Of a DNA stretch of 64,000 nucleotides, positions 44,395 to 55,532 are shown piece by piece; position 1 is the first letter of the stretch, and every line of letters starts with the position of its first letter. Below the pieces are notes generated by a model that worked only from the letters and a program-made list of their open reading frames with translations, did not search any database and was not told where the DNA came from. A program made the translations under genes and the position numbers. This stretch comes from Hemileia vastatrix. Its lineage: Eukaryota; Basidiomycota; Pucciniomycetes; Pucciniales; Zaghouaniaceae. The stretch spans positions 17,215,501-17,279,500 of the forward strand of contig JASXTE010000016.1 of the NCBI GenBank assembly GCA_030280995.1. The letters run 5' to 3'.

Positions 44395-45571
44395 TGTCAG
44401 CCTAAATATCCCTAAGACTGAGTATTTCTTATTCTTAAAATAAGATAACCTTAAGTAAATTAAGCTTATATCTTAAAAATAAGGTTAAAATAATAATATA
44501 TATTATTTTATTATATATATATATAATTATTATTCTATTATATAACTTATAATAGTTTAAATAGCTTATCCATAGCCTAATAATACTTATTAAGGTGTTA
44601 ATGGAGTCATAATATACTTATCTTAAGTGATATGAAGTAATTATTGACATACATAAGCTTATATGTATACATAAATCTCATATTCAGTGAAATATGCAGT
44701 ATATTATGTATATTTAGGTATATAAGTGGGTTTTAGCCCCTTAATAGCCTATAACCTTTGTTTTTCTGCTTATTTTAGGTCATATGGACAAAATCAGTGG
44801 ACTCACAACGCCTACAGAAGCATAGACACCTATATCAGGCACATACACCCAGTTTTGACAACTTAATTTACTTCCTTGGATGGTTATTCACGGATTTATG
44901 GGTTGGAAGGACATTTCTGGGTTAATGTGGATGCTTGGGGATGTTATTGGGGGCGTGAACATTTTATTTGTTTCCTTTATATGCTTTTGGTTTCATTAAA
45001 TCTCTTTTTGATTGTTTATTTTACCTGTTTCTTTATGGTATCCGCTTTTATCTGGCTTTTCTATTTATGGAATGGATCTGTGTTATTATTAATAGTGATG
45101 GAGGGTCCTTACTGGAGGTCTGGGTGTTGAAACTGCTTGAAATGGACGCCATGGGGAGGTAATGGGCCCTCACAGTGCTGTAATTGCCGGTGATAGCAGT
45201 GACATCATCTGGATTGAAGGTCTGTGCACTCCAGTGGATTTGGGTATAAGTAAGAAGGGATTTTGACGGTTATTTATCATCATTCAATTACTACAACTCC
45301 AACAAACACTACTATACAATTATTAGCATTCAGAAATATATTATAAAGCCATTATAAATTGATATTATCTTTATATAAGCTATAACTATATTTTATACAT
45401 CTATTTTCCACCACTAGCACACATTTAAATCCAAGTATTGTGAGTTTTATTTGAGTATAACTATTTTATTAGTCTTCCCCTGAGGTTTAATCACTAAATC
45501 ATTTATCAATAAGTAGTAGGACCATAAATAAACACTATTATATCATACTTATATTCTAGACTATACTGACA
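44395..45571 (+). mobile_element. 1177-bp solo LTR, copy B, inside Gypsy-2
   Basis: Starts TGTCAGCCTAAATATCCC and ends ACTATACTGACA. The target duplication TTTAT is exact (44390-44394 and 45572-45576). Length equals copy A. Sense plus is inferred from GGGTATAAGTAAG near 45241 and the downstream orientation. Confidence 0.9.
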
Positions 45572-45576
45572 TTTAT

Positions 45577-46120
45577 TCTCTTGTCACAAACATGGCCTTT
45601 ATTTCAAGGCCTGCTAGATTTAAAGCAAGTTTTTGTTACATACTTTTCTGGTGCAACAGGGGAAGAAGGTTTACCAACTTTTCCAAGAGGTTTTTGTTGG
45701 TAATTGGAGGTTTTCACCAATGAAGTTCTAGGAATGAATCTTCTAGAATCATACTTGTTATTTAAAAGGATCTCATTACAAGTATTAATAAAGGAAGAAG
45801 GCTCCCTGGAGAAATTTAGTTCTTGAAAAAATTAAGTATCTTAAAGACATTGGAAATTTAAAAAGGATTATGTCCTTCCAGAGTTCATAATCCATCATTG
45901 GATCCATTTCTCTCAAGATTTTTACTTGTTTCATCAGGAACTCAATAGGTTACCTAATTTTTAGTTTAAACAATTAGTACAATTATTATAAGGGTTCTTT
46001 TCCGCAATTACTGAGTTATGATGACCCACAAATGTGCTGCAGACCCAAATATTTGGTTTGTTTGAGATATAATAGAGTAAAAATCACGTCCTAAGGCTTA
46101 TACTAAATAATAGGGAATAA
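45577..46120 (-). pseudogene. Gypsy-2 Gag remnant
   Basis: The minus-strand reading gives FLMKQVKILREMDPMMDYEL (about 45960-45880) and, nearer the solo LTR, SYKPLGKVGKPSS-like text with a CFKSSRP...KGHVC knuckle (about 45640-45590). Spacing is consistent with a CCHC zinc knuckle. Stops and indels are present. Confidence 0.55.
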
Positions 46121-46139
46121 CTAAGGAGAGACCCCCAAT

Positions 46140-47318
46140 TGTCAGTTTATGCTAGTATATAAGTAGATTTAATAGTAAATATTAACGGTCCAACAACTTA
46201 TTAATGAATTATCTAGTGATTAAACCTCAGGGGAGGACTAATAAAATAGTTATTCTCAATTTAAACTCACAATACTTGGATTTTATGCGTGCTAGTGGTG
46301 GAAAATAGATCAATAAAATATAGTTATAGCTTATATAAAGATAATATCAATTTATAAATGCTTTATAATATATTTCTATATGATAATTATTTTGTTGTAG
46401 TTTTTATTTGAGTTTTAGTAATTAAGTGATGTCTAATAACCGGTCAAAATCCTCCCTTACTTATACCAAAATCCACTGGAGTACACAGACCTTCAATCCA
46501 GATGATGTCACTGATATCCTCAGAAATTACAGCACTGTGAGGGCCCATAACCTCCCATTGGTGTCCAATATAAGCAGTTTCAACACCCAGACCTCCAGTA
46601 AGGACCCTCCATCACAATTAATGATACCACAGACCCATACCATAAATAGAATAGACTGATAAAAGTGGATACCATAAAGAAACAGGTAAAATAACTCATC
46701 CAAAGAGGATAAAATAAAAACCAAAACATATAAAGGAGCCAAATTAACTTTCCAAGCTTGAAATAACATCCCCAAGCATCCATATTAACCCAGTAATTGT
46801 ATCCCAAACCATAAATCCATGAAAATCCATCCAAGGAAGCACATTAAGTTGTCCATACTGGATATATGCGCCTGAAATGGGTGTATATGCTTGTGTAGGC
46901 GTTGTGAGTCCACTGAATACGTCCATATGACCAAAAATAAGTAGCAAAATAAAGGTTATATGCTATTAAGAGGTTAAAACCCACTTATAGACCTAAATAT
47001 ACATAATATAACTACATATTTCACTGAATAAGAGGGTTATGTATACATATAAGCTTATGTATGTCTATAATTGCATAATATCACTTAAGATAAGTATATT
47101 ATGACTCCATTAACACCTTATTAAGTATTATTAGGCTCTGGATAAGCTATTTAAACTACTATAAGTCATATAATAGTGTAATAATTATATATATATATGT
47201 ATTATAACCATATATATAAGTATTTTAACCTTATTTTTAAGTAATAAGCTTAATGTTATGAAGGTTATCTTATTTTAAACATAAGAATTACTCAGTCCTG
47301 GAGATACCTAGGATGAAA
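46140..47318 (-). repeat. 1177-bp-family LTR, copy C, probable 5' LTR of Gypsy-2
   Basis: Same orientation and nearly the same length (1179 bp) as copy A. The left end TGTCAGTTTATGCTAG is intact. The right end reads CTAGGATGAAA instead of CTAGGCTGACA. Flanks (CCAAT, TCACC) are not a duplication, as expected if this is the 5' LTR of the minus-strand Gypsy-2, whose Gag begins right beside it. Confidence 0.7.
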
Positions 47319-47510
47319 TCACCTGATAGCAGGTGCCAATTCCTATCTTTGATTTGATGTAATTCTTGCTCATCTGTAACTCTTCTGGGAAGACCACACA
47401 CTGAACACTGAGAATTCTGGCCTGCACAGCATTAACTCTGAGTTATTCTTGATTCACAAATGGTTTGATGGATTGGAACCTGTTAGTAGGTGTCAGGTGT
47501 TTCTTTTTGG
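47319..47510. repeat. Palindrome-ended MITE-like repeat, copy 1
   Basis: Opens with CACCTGATAGCAGGTGCC and closes near GGAACCTGTTAGTAGGTGTC. The internal sequence (TCTTTGATTT, TGAGAATTC, GAGTTATTCTTGA) matches 53590-53735. Old and degenerate. Confidence 0.6.
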
Positions 47511-48016
47511 TGTCTACATCATGAATACTCCTCAACCAATGTAACACTTATGTTTTTTGTGCAAACCAAAACTCTGATTTATACGATATGTGGAATATCC
47601 AAATACAATAAACAGGAATGTTTGATGTTAAGTGCATAAAAGATAATGTGAGATTATGTAGTATGTTAAATTTAACTTAATTTTTAAAGAATTGCATGTA
47701 AAATAGCTCTTTTCCATTTGTAATTTGGATGATCAAAGGAGCTGTGAAAATAATTCTTTTTTCACATAATGCTAATTTTTTTTGATGATTTCAGAGAAGT
47801 AAATTTATTCAATATCTTGAGGAAAACATTCAGATTTGGTGTAGAATTTCTTTGAATCACATGCAATTTTCAAATATTCTACCCTACTTGAAAACCTTGA
47901 CCTGACCAGAAATCTTCCAAAAATTATTGTTGTTGTTGGGGGGCCACAAATTAATAAAACCCTCTGAAAGCGCCAAAGAGACTTGAGGAAATCCCATTTG
48001 AAGTGTGATTAACTAA
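47511..48016. other. Unassigned sequence before Copia-3
   Basis: AT-rich, no frame or element supported. It ends in the ACTAA target duplication of Copia-3. Confidence 0.4.
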
Positions 48017-48807
48017 TGTAAGGATGTAATGAACAGGTAAGTAAAGGTCAAATATGGTCAAGTAAAGCGAGGTCAAAGTAATGGGTCAAGGTCAAAAGAG
48101 GTCAAGTGAGGAAAATAAAGTTACCTGTAAGGATGTAATGAACAGGTAAGTAAAGGTCAAATAAGGTTGAGCAAAGAGATGTCAAAGTAATAAGTCAAGG
48201 TCAAAAGAGGTCAAGTGAGGAAAATACTAGAGTGGTCAAGTAAATAGAAGAGAAAGTTAAAGGTCAAGAGATATAAGAGTAGAGAAAGATGGATATATTG
48301 AAGTCATGAGCACATGTACAAGTTACCTGTAAGGATGTAATGAACAGGTAAGTAAAGGTCAAATAAGGTCAAGCAAAGCAAGGTCAAAGTAATATGTCAA
48401 GGTCAAAAGAGGTCAAGTGAGAAAAATACTAGAGTGGTCAAGTAAATAGAATATTAAGTTAAAGGTCAAGAGATATAAGAGTAGAGAAAGATGGATGCTG
48501 AAACTAGGGGAGAGGCACCCATCTTTTATAGTAATGAGGAGTGGTGAAATTGAATTAATAATAGAGAACGTGCTTGAATTAGTCTGATAGTTAATTAAAT
48601 CTAGTATAGATGAGAGAGTTTTAGATAAATAAGGTAATCACTTAGAGAAGAAATGGAAGATAATTAGAGTAATTAGGTTTAAGTAATAGATGTGATTTAA
48701 GTTAGAGATTAGTATTAATGAATATTTAATAGAGTAGTTGAATGTTCATGTAACATGAGATAAATAAGAGTAAGATATAGTAACAGAGAATAGTATTATC
48801 ATTGACA
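48017..48807 (-). repeat. Copia-3 3' LTR with internal tandem repeats
   Basis: 791 bp. Three units starting TGTAAGGATGTAATGAACAG (48017, 48125 and 48326) with repeated AAAGGTCAA motifs. The partner LTR has two, which explains the 202-bp length difference. Confidence 0.85.
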
Positions 48808-48829
48808 CCCCCCCATGCTCAGTACAGCA

Positions 48830-50610
48830 GGGCAGATAGTCCTAGGGAATCCCTGTGTTCATTTAGTCTAACTCAAGGTAAGGACTTTGTTAAAATTTCA
48901 GCTGGCATGGAGTTGGTGTTAATGTATTCGGCTAGAATAGTGCCATTGTTGACTAAGTCCCTTAACCAGTGTAGTCAAGTGTTAATGTGTCTTGTAAGGT
49001 GTTGGTATAGAGGATTTTCAACTAATGCTAAGGCACCTTGATTGTCGCTGTAAAGAGTTATTGACTTGAGAGAAATTTGGAAGTCCTCAAACATTTGCTT
49101 GAACCAGAGTAGGTCTTGGCTGGTATCAGACATGGCTTGATACTTGGATTTGGTGGTAGATAGGGGAACAACAGGTTGTTTGGAGGCTCTCCAACCTATA
49201 AGGCCAAGGTAGAAGATTAGACTACCTGAAGTGGAGAGAGAGTCAGCAGATGAATTAAAGTCTGCATTGGCATATCCAACCAGTTGTTCATTGTCGTTCT
49301 TTGATAAGTTTCCAAGAATGAGGCTAAAGTTTTCGGTACCGCTTAGATAGCCTAATACATGCTTGAAAGCATTAATTTGTTCATTGGTTGGAAAGTTGAG
49401 GTATTGGGCCACTAAACTAGCAGGGTAGGCTAGATCAGGATGAGTACAAGAAACTAGGTATTTAAGTAGGTCTATAACTTGTTGATAGTTAAAGTCAAGG
49501 GGGGTAGAGTTTTTGTTGATAGGACTAAGCTTGGTGTTAGGGACAAGAGGTGTGCAGAAGGGTTTGCAGTTACTCAGCTTGAATTCTTGTAGGAGATTTT
49601 GATATAAAGTTTTTGAGATATAAAGATGGTTTTGTTTTGATGATTTTGTGTAACTTTCATGCCTAGTACCTATTTTAGTTCACCAATATTGTCCATTTCA
49701 AATACTGTTTTTATTTTAGTTTTGAATTTGGTTAAGAAGGGTCCAGCTATGACCTTGTCATCTATGTGAATGAAGACGTAGCACGGTTTAAACTTGTCCT
49801 TATGAAAGAAAAGACAGGGATCAGAAGAGCTAGACTTAAAATTAATGGAATCAAAGAACTCAAGTAATTTGTTATACCAACAGAGAGGAGACTGTTTTAT
49901 GCTGTATAAGGATTTCTTTAACTTAAGGAAAGAATTGTGTTGTTTAGTTAAGTAACCATTAGGAATACATAAATAAATTTCTTCATCAGGGACACCATGT
50001 AGGAAAGAAGATTTGACATCCATTTTGTGTAAATCCCAGTCTTTAGATGCAGCTACTCCCAAAAAGAAACATAAGGTAGACAGTCTGCCAGTGGGGGCAA
50101 ATGTGTCCTTAAATTTGATTCCTTCTAATTGTAAGTAACCTTGGACACACAGCCGGGCCTTGTATTTAACAATGCTACCTTCACAATCTGTCTTCTTTTT
50201 GAATGTCCAGGTAGTATCTAGCAGGTGAGCTTCTTCAGGTATATTAACTTTGTCCCATACATTTTGCTTAGAAATGCTTTTTAGTTTGGATATAATAGCA
50301 TCAAGCCAGTTTGAGCTTTCATGAGATTTAATGGCTTTGTGGTAGGATTTTGGAGTATCGTAATTAGCAACAGCAAGATTAATAGATTGAGATGTTTGAC
50401 TTGTGGGAAGGATATTGGAGACGTCAATGTTGCTACTAATGTACTTGGGAGCGGCAGTATCATTATCCACCCAAGGGTAATGTTTGTAGGAGGGTAGTTG
50501 ATTGGAGAAGGGGGTATCTTCCTTTGACTTGTCTTCGGGAATTATGTTATCATTCAATATTTCAGGTGAGCTGAAGTTTTTCAAGGAAGGATTATCATTA
50601 GATTTCATAG
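48830..50610 (-). pseudogene. Copia-3 reverse transcriptase and RNase H
   Basis: The frame at 50608-49670 reads SNWLDAIISKLKSISKQNVW, TTWTFKKKTDCEGSIVKYKA, LCVQGYLQLEGIKFKDTFAP, VKSSFLHGVPDEEIYLCIPN, KSLYSIKQSPLCWYNKLLEF and YVFIHIDDKVIAG. HIDD takes the place of YVDD. The frame at 49412-48975 holds RNase H: GYANADFNSSADSLSTSGSL, WRASKQPVVPLSTTKSKYQA and LYSDNQGALALVENP. After a stop the text goes on with an ILTKSLP motif towards 48830. Stops lie between about 49670 and 49412 and after HINT. Function as in other copia elements. Confidence 0.88.
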
Positions 50611-51999
50611 ATTTTTAGTAGTTAGCTAGTTCAGTAGCGGCATTTTCATTAAAATACAGGACTTCGGGAAATTCAGCTGAATTATTGGCCTTTTTGGCTA
50701 AGGATTGAGCAATGAGAAAGGTGTTGAAGAAAGCAAGATTGTGACAGGTGAATATTGTGTTGGATTTAGGTGTGTGAATTCAATAATTGTGATGACCAGT
50801 CACATAACCAACAAACATACCCTTTTCACCTGGACTTTCAAATTTACCTTTTCTTACACTTTTGGGTATGTGATAGACCACATCACACCCAAATGGGACA
50901 TACTTCTTTACGGACACCGGTTGACCAGACCAAAGTTTGGTTAAAGAAGAATAGTTTGGTAGATTAAGTGAAGGAGTGTTATTGAGAAGATAAGTAGCAG
51001 TTTTGATAGCTTCAGCCCACCATTCCCCGGGTAGATCAGACCCAAGAAGTAGGCATCAAGCTTTTTCAACCAGTGAACAATTTCCCCACTCGGAAATGGG
51101 ATTTCTCTGAGGCAAATAGGGAGCAGTGAGGAGATGAGATGTACCTTTTTGTTCCAAGTGTGGCCTAAACACTTGGTTGCAAAACTTGGTACCATTTTCT
51201 GATACAATGGATTCGACCTTTTTATTAAATAGGTTTTTGACAATAGCTTCAAAAATTTTATATTTAGAGATGGTTTCAGACTTGAGGGTTAGGAAATAAA
51301 CTTGAAAAAATTGGGAAAATCCATTGACTATTTGAAGAAAATAATTAGCTCCTCCTTTTGATGTGGGTTGTACCGGACCGCATAAATCCATATGGATCAC
51401 ATCTAGAGTGGCAGAAGGAATAGGGAAGGACCCAGAGTAGGTTAAGACATGTGATTTAGATAGGGCACATGTTTCACAGGTAAGAGATTTGAAATTTTTA
51501 CCTGGAAACAATATCTTCATGACCGGAGCATTAGGGTGACCAGCCCCATGGTGCAACAGGAGAAGATTTTCAGAATAGAAAGAGTTAACTAATTGTTTCT
51601 TGAGAGACAAACAAATGAAATCCTCCTCGACAAGAAGCTCAGTGATTATTTTGCCGTGGTACTTGATAAGGTAAACATCTTTGCTATTTTTGAGTGATAG
51701 CTGTCCAATAGCATTTGAGTAGCGGCAATTAAGTGAGATTGAGCTGATTGGACATGAAGCGCTTTGTAAATGATTAGGTTATGACCATTTTTCAAACTGA
51801 GAACAGCTTTGCCATGACCAAGGGCTTTGAATTTGTCTCCATTGGCTAGCTTCAGGTAGGAAGTTTCTTCAACGTAGGAGGAGAATAAAGTGATGTCATT
51901 GAAAATGGAGATAGAAGCACCGCTATCCAGAATGAAATAGTTGGAAGGAACAGAGTTAGTTATGGAGTAAGCTTTAGTAATCTTCTCCTTAGCTGATTT
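50611..51999 (-). pseudogene. Copia-3 protease and integrase
   Basis: Around 51950-51900 the minus strand reads ILDSGASISIF, the protease active site. The frame at 51610-51056 is the pre-integrase and integrase: LLLHHGAGHPNAPVMKILFP, LTCETCALSKSHVLTYSGSF, VIHMDLCGPVQPTSKGGANY and IVSENGTKFCNQVF. It is followed by APYLPQRNPISEWGN, where the Glu region is degenerate. The piece at 51252-50941 is an overlapping shadow with the C-terminal reading nearby. Stops and frameshifts abound. Confidence 0.8.
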
Positions 52000-52908
52000 T
52001 TGTTGCTTGTATTATTCCCGTTTTTCCGGATGTAGTTGGAAGCAAACTGACTTGGAGTGAGGAGCTAGAGAATTGTGTTTGCCATTGTAACACAGTTGCT
52101 TTTTATCTTTTCTGACGTTGAGTAAAGAGCCAGAAGTGGAGATGGAACTGGATGCCTCTTGTTGTTTGAGTTTAGTTTCAAGATCTGAGAAAACACTTTC
52201 AACGGTGGGTTTAGTATTAGCCATGTTAGTTTTTTTGACTATCATCATGGCAAGAGTTTGATAAGATTTGTGTAAATGATTGAGAATGTAATAAGCAATG
52301 TAATGAGAGACATTGTTGGTAGAGAAAATTTTGGGTGCCACCTCTTTTAGTAGCTTAAAGCTTCCCGAGATTCCTTCATCATAGAAACAAGATTACTTTC
52401 ACTAAATTTGGTGGAGTAAAGTTTATTGAAAATGAAAGAGCAGTTTTGTGCAGAGGATAAAGCGCAATGGTTTTTGATATTGTTCCACAGTAAACTGGGT
52501 TCATTTTTCATGGAGGTGTTGATGAAAAGGTTAGAGTTATCAAGATCCAGATGCATGCGAAGAATCATGGCTGTTTGTTTCTTGCAAAGTTCAAAGACTT
52601 GCTTAGCTTCTTCATTTGCTGGAACAGGGGTTGAAAGATTTATGAATTGATCCAAGAACCGTAGCTGCAAGGCACACTCCATATTGTTGCTCCAGGACAC
52701 ATAGTTAGAGTCAGTTAGTTTTTCAACATTTTTTATTTCTGAAAAAATTAGGTTTTCCATATTGGTAATGATAGGAGGATTATAGTTAGAGGCAATGGAA
52801 GGAGTGGGAGTAGTGGAGTGGTCGGATAAAGAATCCGGGTCAGTCAAGGTAGGCAAAGCCAGATTGTCTAATAGTCTGATAAAGGACTGGAGCACTGGGC
52901 CCATAACC
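52000..52908 (-). pseudogene. Copia-3 Gag
   Basis: The first ATG (52904) lies inside the primer-binding site, beginning MGPVLQSFIRLLDNLALP. A second ATG gives MENLIFSEIKNVEKLTDSNY followed by VSWSNNMECALQLRFLDQFI, the usual copia Gag opening. A stop at about 52345 is followed by the frame 52341-52012 (YILNHLHKSYQTLAMMIV). That frame ends in a knuckle-like CYNGKHNSLAPHSKSVCFQL. Only a couple of lesions separate it from an open frame. Confidence 0.8.
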
Positions 52909-52909
52909 C
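52895..52909 (-). other. Copia-3 primer-binding site, initiator tRNA-Met half-molecule type
   Basis: CTGGGCCCATAACCC (plus strand) is identical to the anticodon arm of eukaryotic initiator tRNA-Met as I know it. It touches the LTR with no gap. Internal tRNA priming of this kind is known for Drosophila copia and its relatives. Confidence 0.8.
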
Positions 52910-53498
52910 TGTAAGGATGTAATGAACAGGTAAGTAAAGGTCAAATAAGGTCAAGCAAAGCAAGGTCAAATTAATAGGTCAAGGTCAAAAGAGGTCAAGT
53001 ATGGAAAATAAAGTTACCTGTAAGGATGTAATGAACAGGTAAGTAAAGGTCAAATAAGGTGAAGCAAAGCAAGGTCAAAGTAATAAGTCAAGGTCAAAAG
53101 AGGTCAAGTGAGAAAAATACTAGAGTGGTCAAGTAAATAGAATATTAAGTTAAAGGTCAAGAGATATAAGAGTAGAGAAAGATGGATGCCAAAACTAGGG
53201 GAGAGGAACCCATCTTTTATAGTAATGAGGAGTGGTCAAATTTAATGAATAATAGAGAATGTGCTCAAATTAGTCTGATAGTTAGTTAAATCTAGTATAG
53301 ATAAGAGAGTTTTAGATAAATAAGGTAATCACTTAGAGAAGAAACAGAAGATCGTTAGGGTAATTAGGTTTAAGTAATAGATGTGATTTAAGTTAGAGAT
53401 TAGTATTAACAGATATTTAATAGAGTAGTCAAATTTTCATGTAAGATGAGATAAAGAAGAGTAAGATATAGTAATGGAGAATAGTATTATCATTGACA
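52910..53498 (-). repeat. Copia-3 5' LTR
   Basis: 589 bp. Two internal units beginning TGTAAGGATGTAATGAACAG (52910 and 53017). Confidence 0.88.
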
Positions 53499-53569
53499 AC
53501 TAATATTAGGATGATTCATTAATACAGTATAAGAGCTTACATCATCAATCAAAGATACCAGACAAAAAA

Positions 53570-53760
53570 TTGGTGCACCTGGTAGCAGGTGCCTTTCCCT
53601 GTCTTTGATTTAACTCAGTTTCATCTTAGCTGTAATTATTCTAAAAAGGATCTTTACTAAACAATGAGAATTCCATATTCTTCAGAATAAAATTTGAGTT
53701 ACTCTTGAATTAAAGATGAATTAAGGGATTGGCACCTGCTAGCAGGTGCCAGATATTTTT
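53570..53760. repeat. Palindrome-ended MITE-like repeat, copy 2
   Basis: Left GCACCTGGTAGCAGGTGCC and right GGCACCTGCTAGCAGGTGCC are each self-complementary. Outside both is an ACAAAAAAT motif in inverted orientation. The internal sequence matches copy 1 at 47345-47470. No coding. Confidence 0.7.
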
Positions 53761-55532
53761 TGTGGAGAGAAAATATAGAGAGGCAAAGTATAAGAAAAGC
53801 TTTCAAGAATGTATTGAAAAATGAAAATTAAAAAATGCTTCTTATTCTACCCACAAATTACCTGCTTTTTATATTCCTCATTAGCCATGGAGAATACCAA
53901 GTCACTTCTGTTTAGCAGAGCCTTCAGTAAGTTTATCAAGTTTAAGAAGGCTTTTATCTCATTTTTCTCAATTTTTTTTCAAAAAATTTATAATGGTCAA
54001 GTATGATTTTTTCCCATTTTTTCTAAATTTGTAAATTTTCATAATTTCTTTTGGGAAGAATGATTTTTTCTTTTTCACTTTTATTTTGGGGAAGTTTCTG
54101 TTGGAATTTTGTACTAAAAGTGCTAATTAACTCCTACAGAAACTAATTTCTGTGCACAAACTGTTTAATTTACTGCTATTTAGTAGCAACCTTTGTTGTT
54201 TAAGGTAAGATTCTTTTCCATTTTTTATTTGTTTATTCAATAATTTTTAGCCCTTCATCCTGGAGCAGCCTGGCTGGGAGAGTACCAATTTAGCTTCTAT
54301 TCAGCAGCAACCTCAGTTGGTTAAGATAGGAGTATTTTTTCCTCATATTTTTTGGCCTTCCAGACAGGCTTCTCCTGGAAGAGTGGCTAAAAAATACTTG
54401 CTTCATGATTGATCTTTTGCAACAGCTTTAAGCATATGCCATGAATAACTTGGAAAGAAATTTCTGAAGTGAGAAATGTGGGCCTTTTAGAAAAAGTAAA
54501 TGGTGGTTGAGCCAATTCATTCATCACTTCAATCTTTTGTAAGTTCCACATTTCCATTTTTCTCTCCTTTTTATTTCTTTTATACTCAACTTCCCTTTAA
54601 ATTTTGGTGAAATTATCCTTACTACTTGAGGAGAATTTAATTTGTTGAAAGTTGATCATTCTATTTTTAATCTAAAAATGCTTCACTCATTCTCCTTCAT
54701 TTTCTCTTCTTCTACATAATTAGCAATATAAGGTAATAAAAATAGAGTGAAAATAAAGGAAGATCAGATTGACAATGATGTTGTAGCATGAGGCTGTCAA
54801 GGTATAAGGAACAGGTATTAAGAGAAAAAATATTAATAGAAAAAAATACTTTCAAGAATAATAGAAAATGCAGGTGGGTTTAACATGGATCATATAATGC
54901 CAAGTTCCCACTGGAAGGAGAAAGAACCTAGACAAAAAAAGAGGAAAGAAACAAAGAAAGAGGAAACATAAAAATCAGAATAAAAAGAAGTTGAAGCAAA
55001 AGAAAAGGTAGATGATAAAAAAAGTTAATGTTTCTTAAAAATAGGACACAGCTGTTGATTAGATGGAGAAAGTTGATCAATTGGAAGTGAAGGAGGTGAA
55101 ATAACTGAAAAATGGGAATGAGATTGAAAAGTGAGAATAGGGAGGGTGAAACGGTAGGGTAAATCCAGGACAACCAAAACAATTGATAGGTGAAATAGAA
55201 AGTAGTGGGGATATGTAATGATTAAATGTAGAATTATTGTAGATATCTCAATATATCAAACATTTTCAATATAAAATTTGCATGCTATTTTGAAAAACTG
55301 TAGAAACATGAAAAATAAACCACTTTAGCAAAATTATATCCCATTTTCTAATGATAATTAATATTCATGATTGTACATACATTCTCTAAATAAATTTCAT
55401 TAAGTTTCACTCCATCAGCTTCATTTATACATATGCCTGCACACAAATACATCTTCCTGGGAACATAATGAAATTACATTTATTGAAACCAACATTAATG
55501 ATTAAACTGTACTTATTATATTTGAGAGTATG
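53761..55532. other. Unassigned sequence, no gene recognised
   Basis: Two similar segments (about 54150-54210 and 54285-54345) share TTTAGTAGCAACCT/TTCAGCAGCAACCT, GTTAAG and a GT-rich tail, pointing to a local duplication. The rest is AT-rich without a supported frame. Confidence 0.35.

Larger units (their letters stand above)
41160..46139 (-). mobile_element. Gypsy-2: decayed Ty3/gypsy element
   Basis: Minus strand, right to left: LTR (46140-47318), a TTGGGGGTCTCTCC primer-site candidate, Gag, protease, reverse transcriptase, RNase H, integrase. This is the gypsy order, with integrase last. No 3' LTR could be matched at the left end, which stops near 41160 against another repeat, so the element is truncated there. 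It contains solo LTR copy B. Confidence 0.8.
48017..53498 (-). mobile_element. Copia-3: complete Ty1/copia element with intact ends
   Basis: LTRs at 48017-48807 and 52910-53498 share their outer 310 bp closely, ending ATTATCATTGACA. The target duplication ACTAA is exact (48012-48016 and 53499-53503). Directly against the right (5') LTR is CTGGGCCCATAACCC (52895-52909), and a C-tract (polypurine on the minus strand) abuts the other LTR at 48808. Gag to RNase H run on the minus strand. Many stops show it is inactive. Confidence 0.93.

Noticed and set aside
44876..45130. An 84-codon frame inside the 1177-bp LTR, recognisable in all four LTR copies
   Set aside because: It lacks an ATG (it starts at TTG), a second frame overlaps it, and copy A has a stop. 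Conservation is explained by overall LTR identity, so it is not called a gene.
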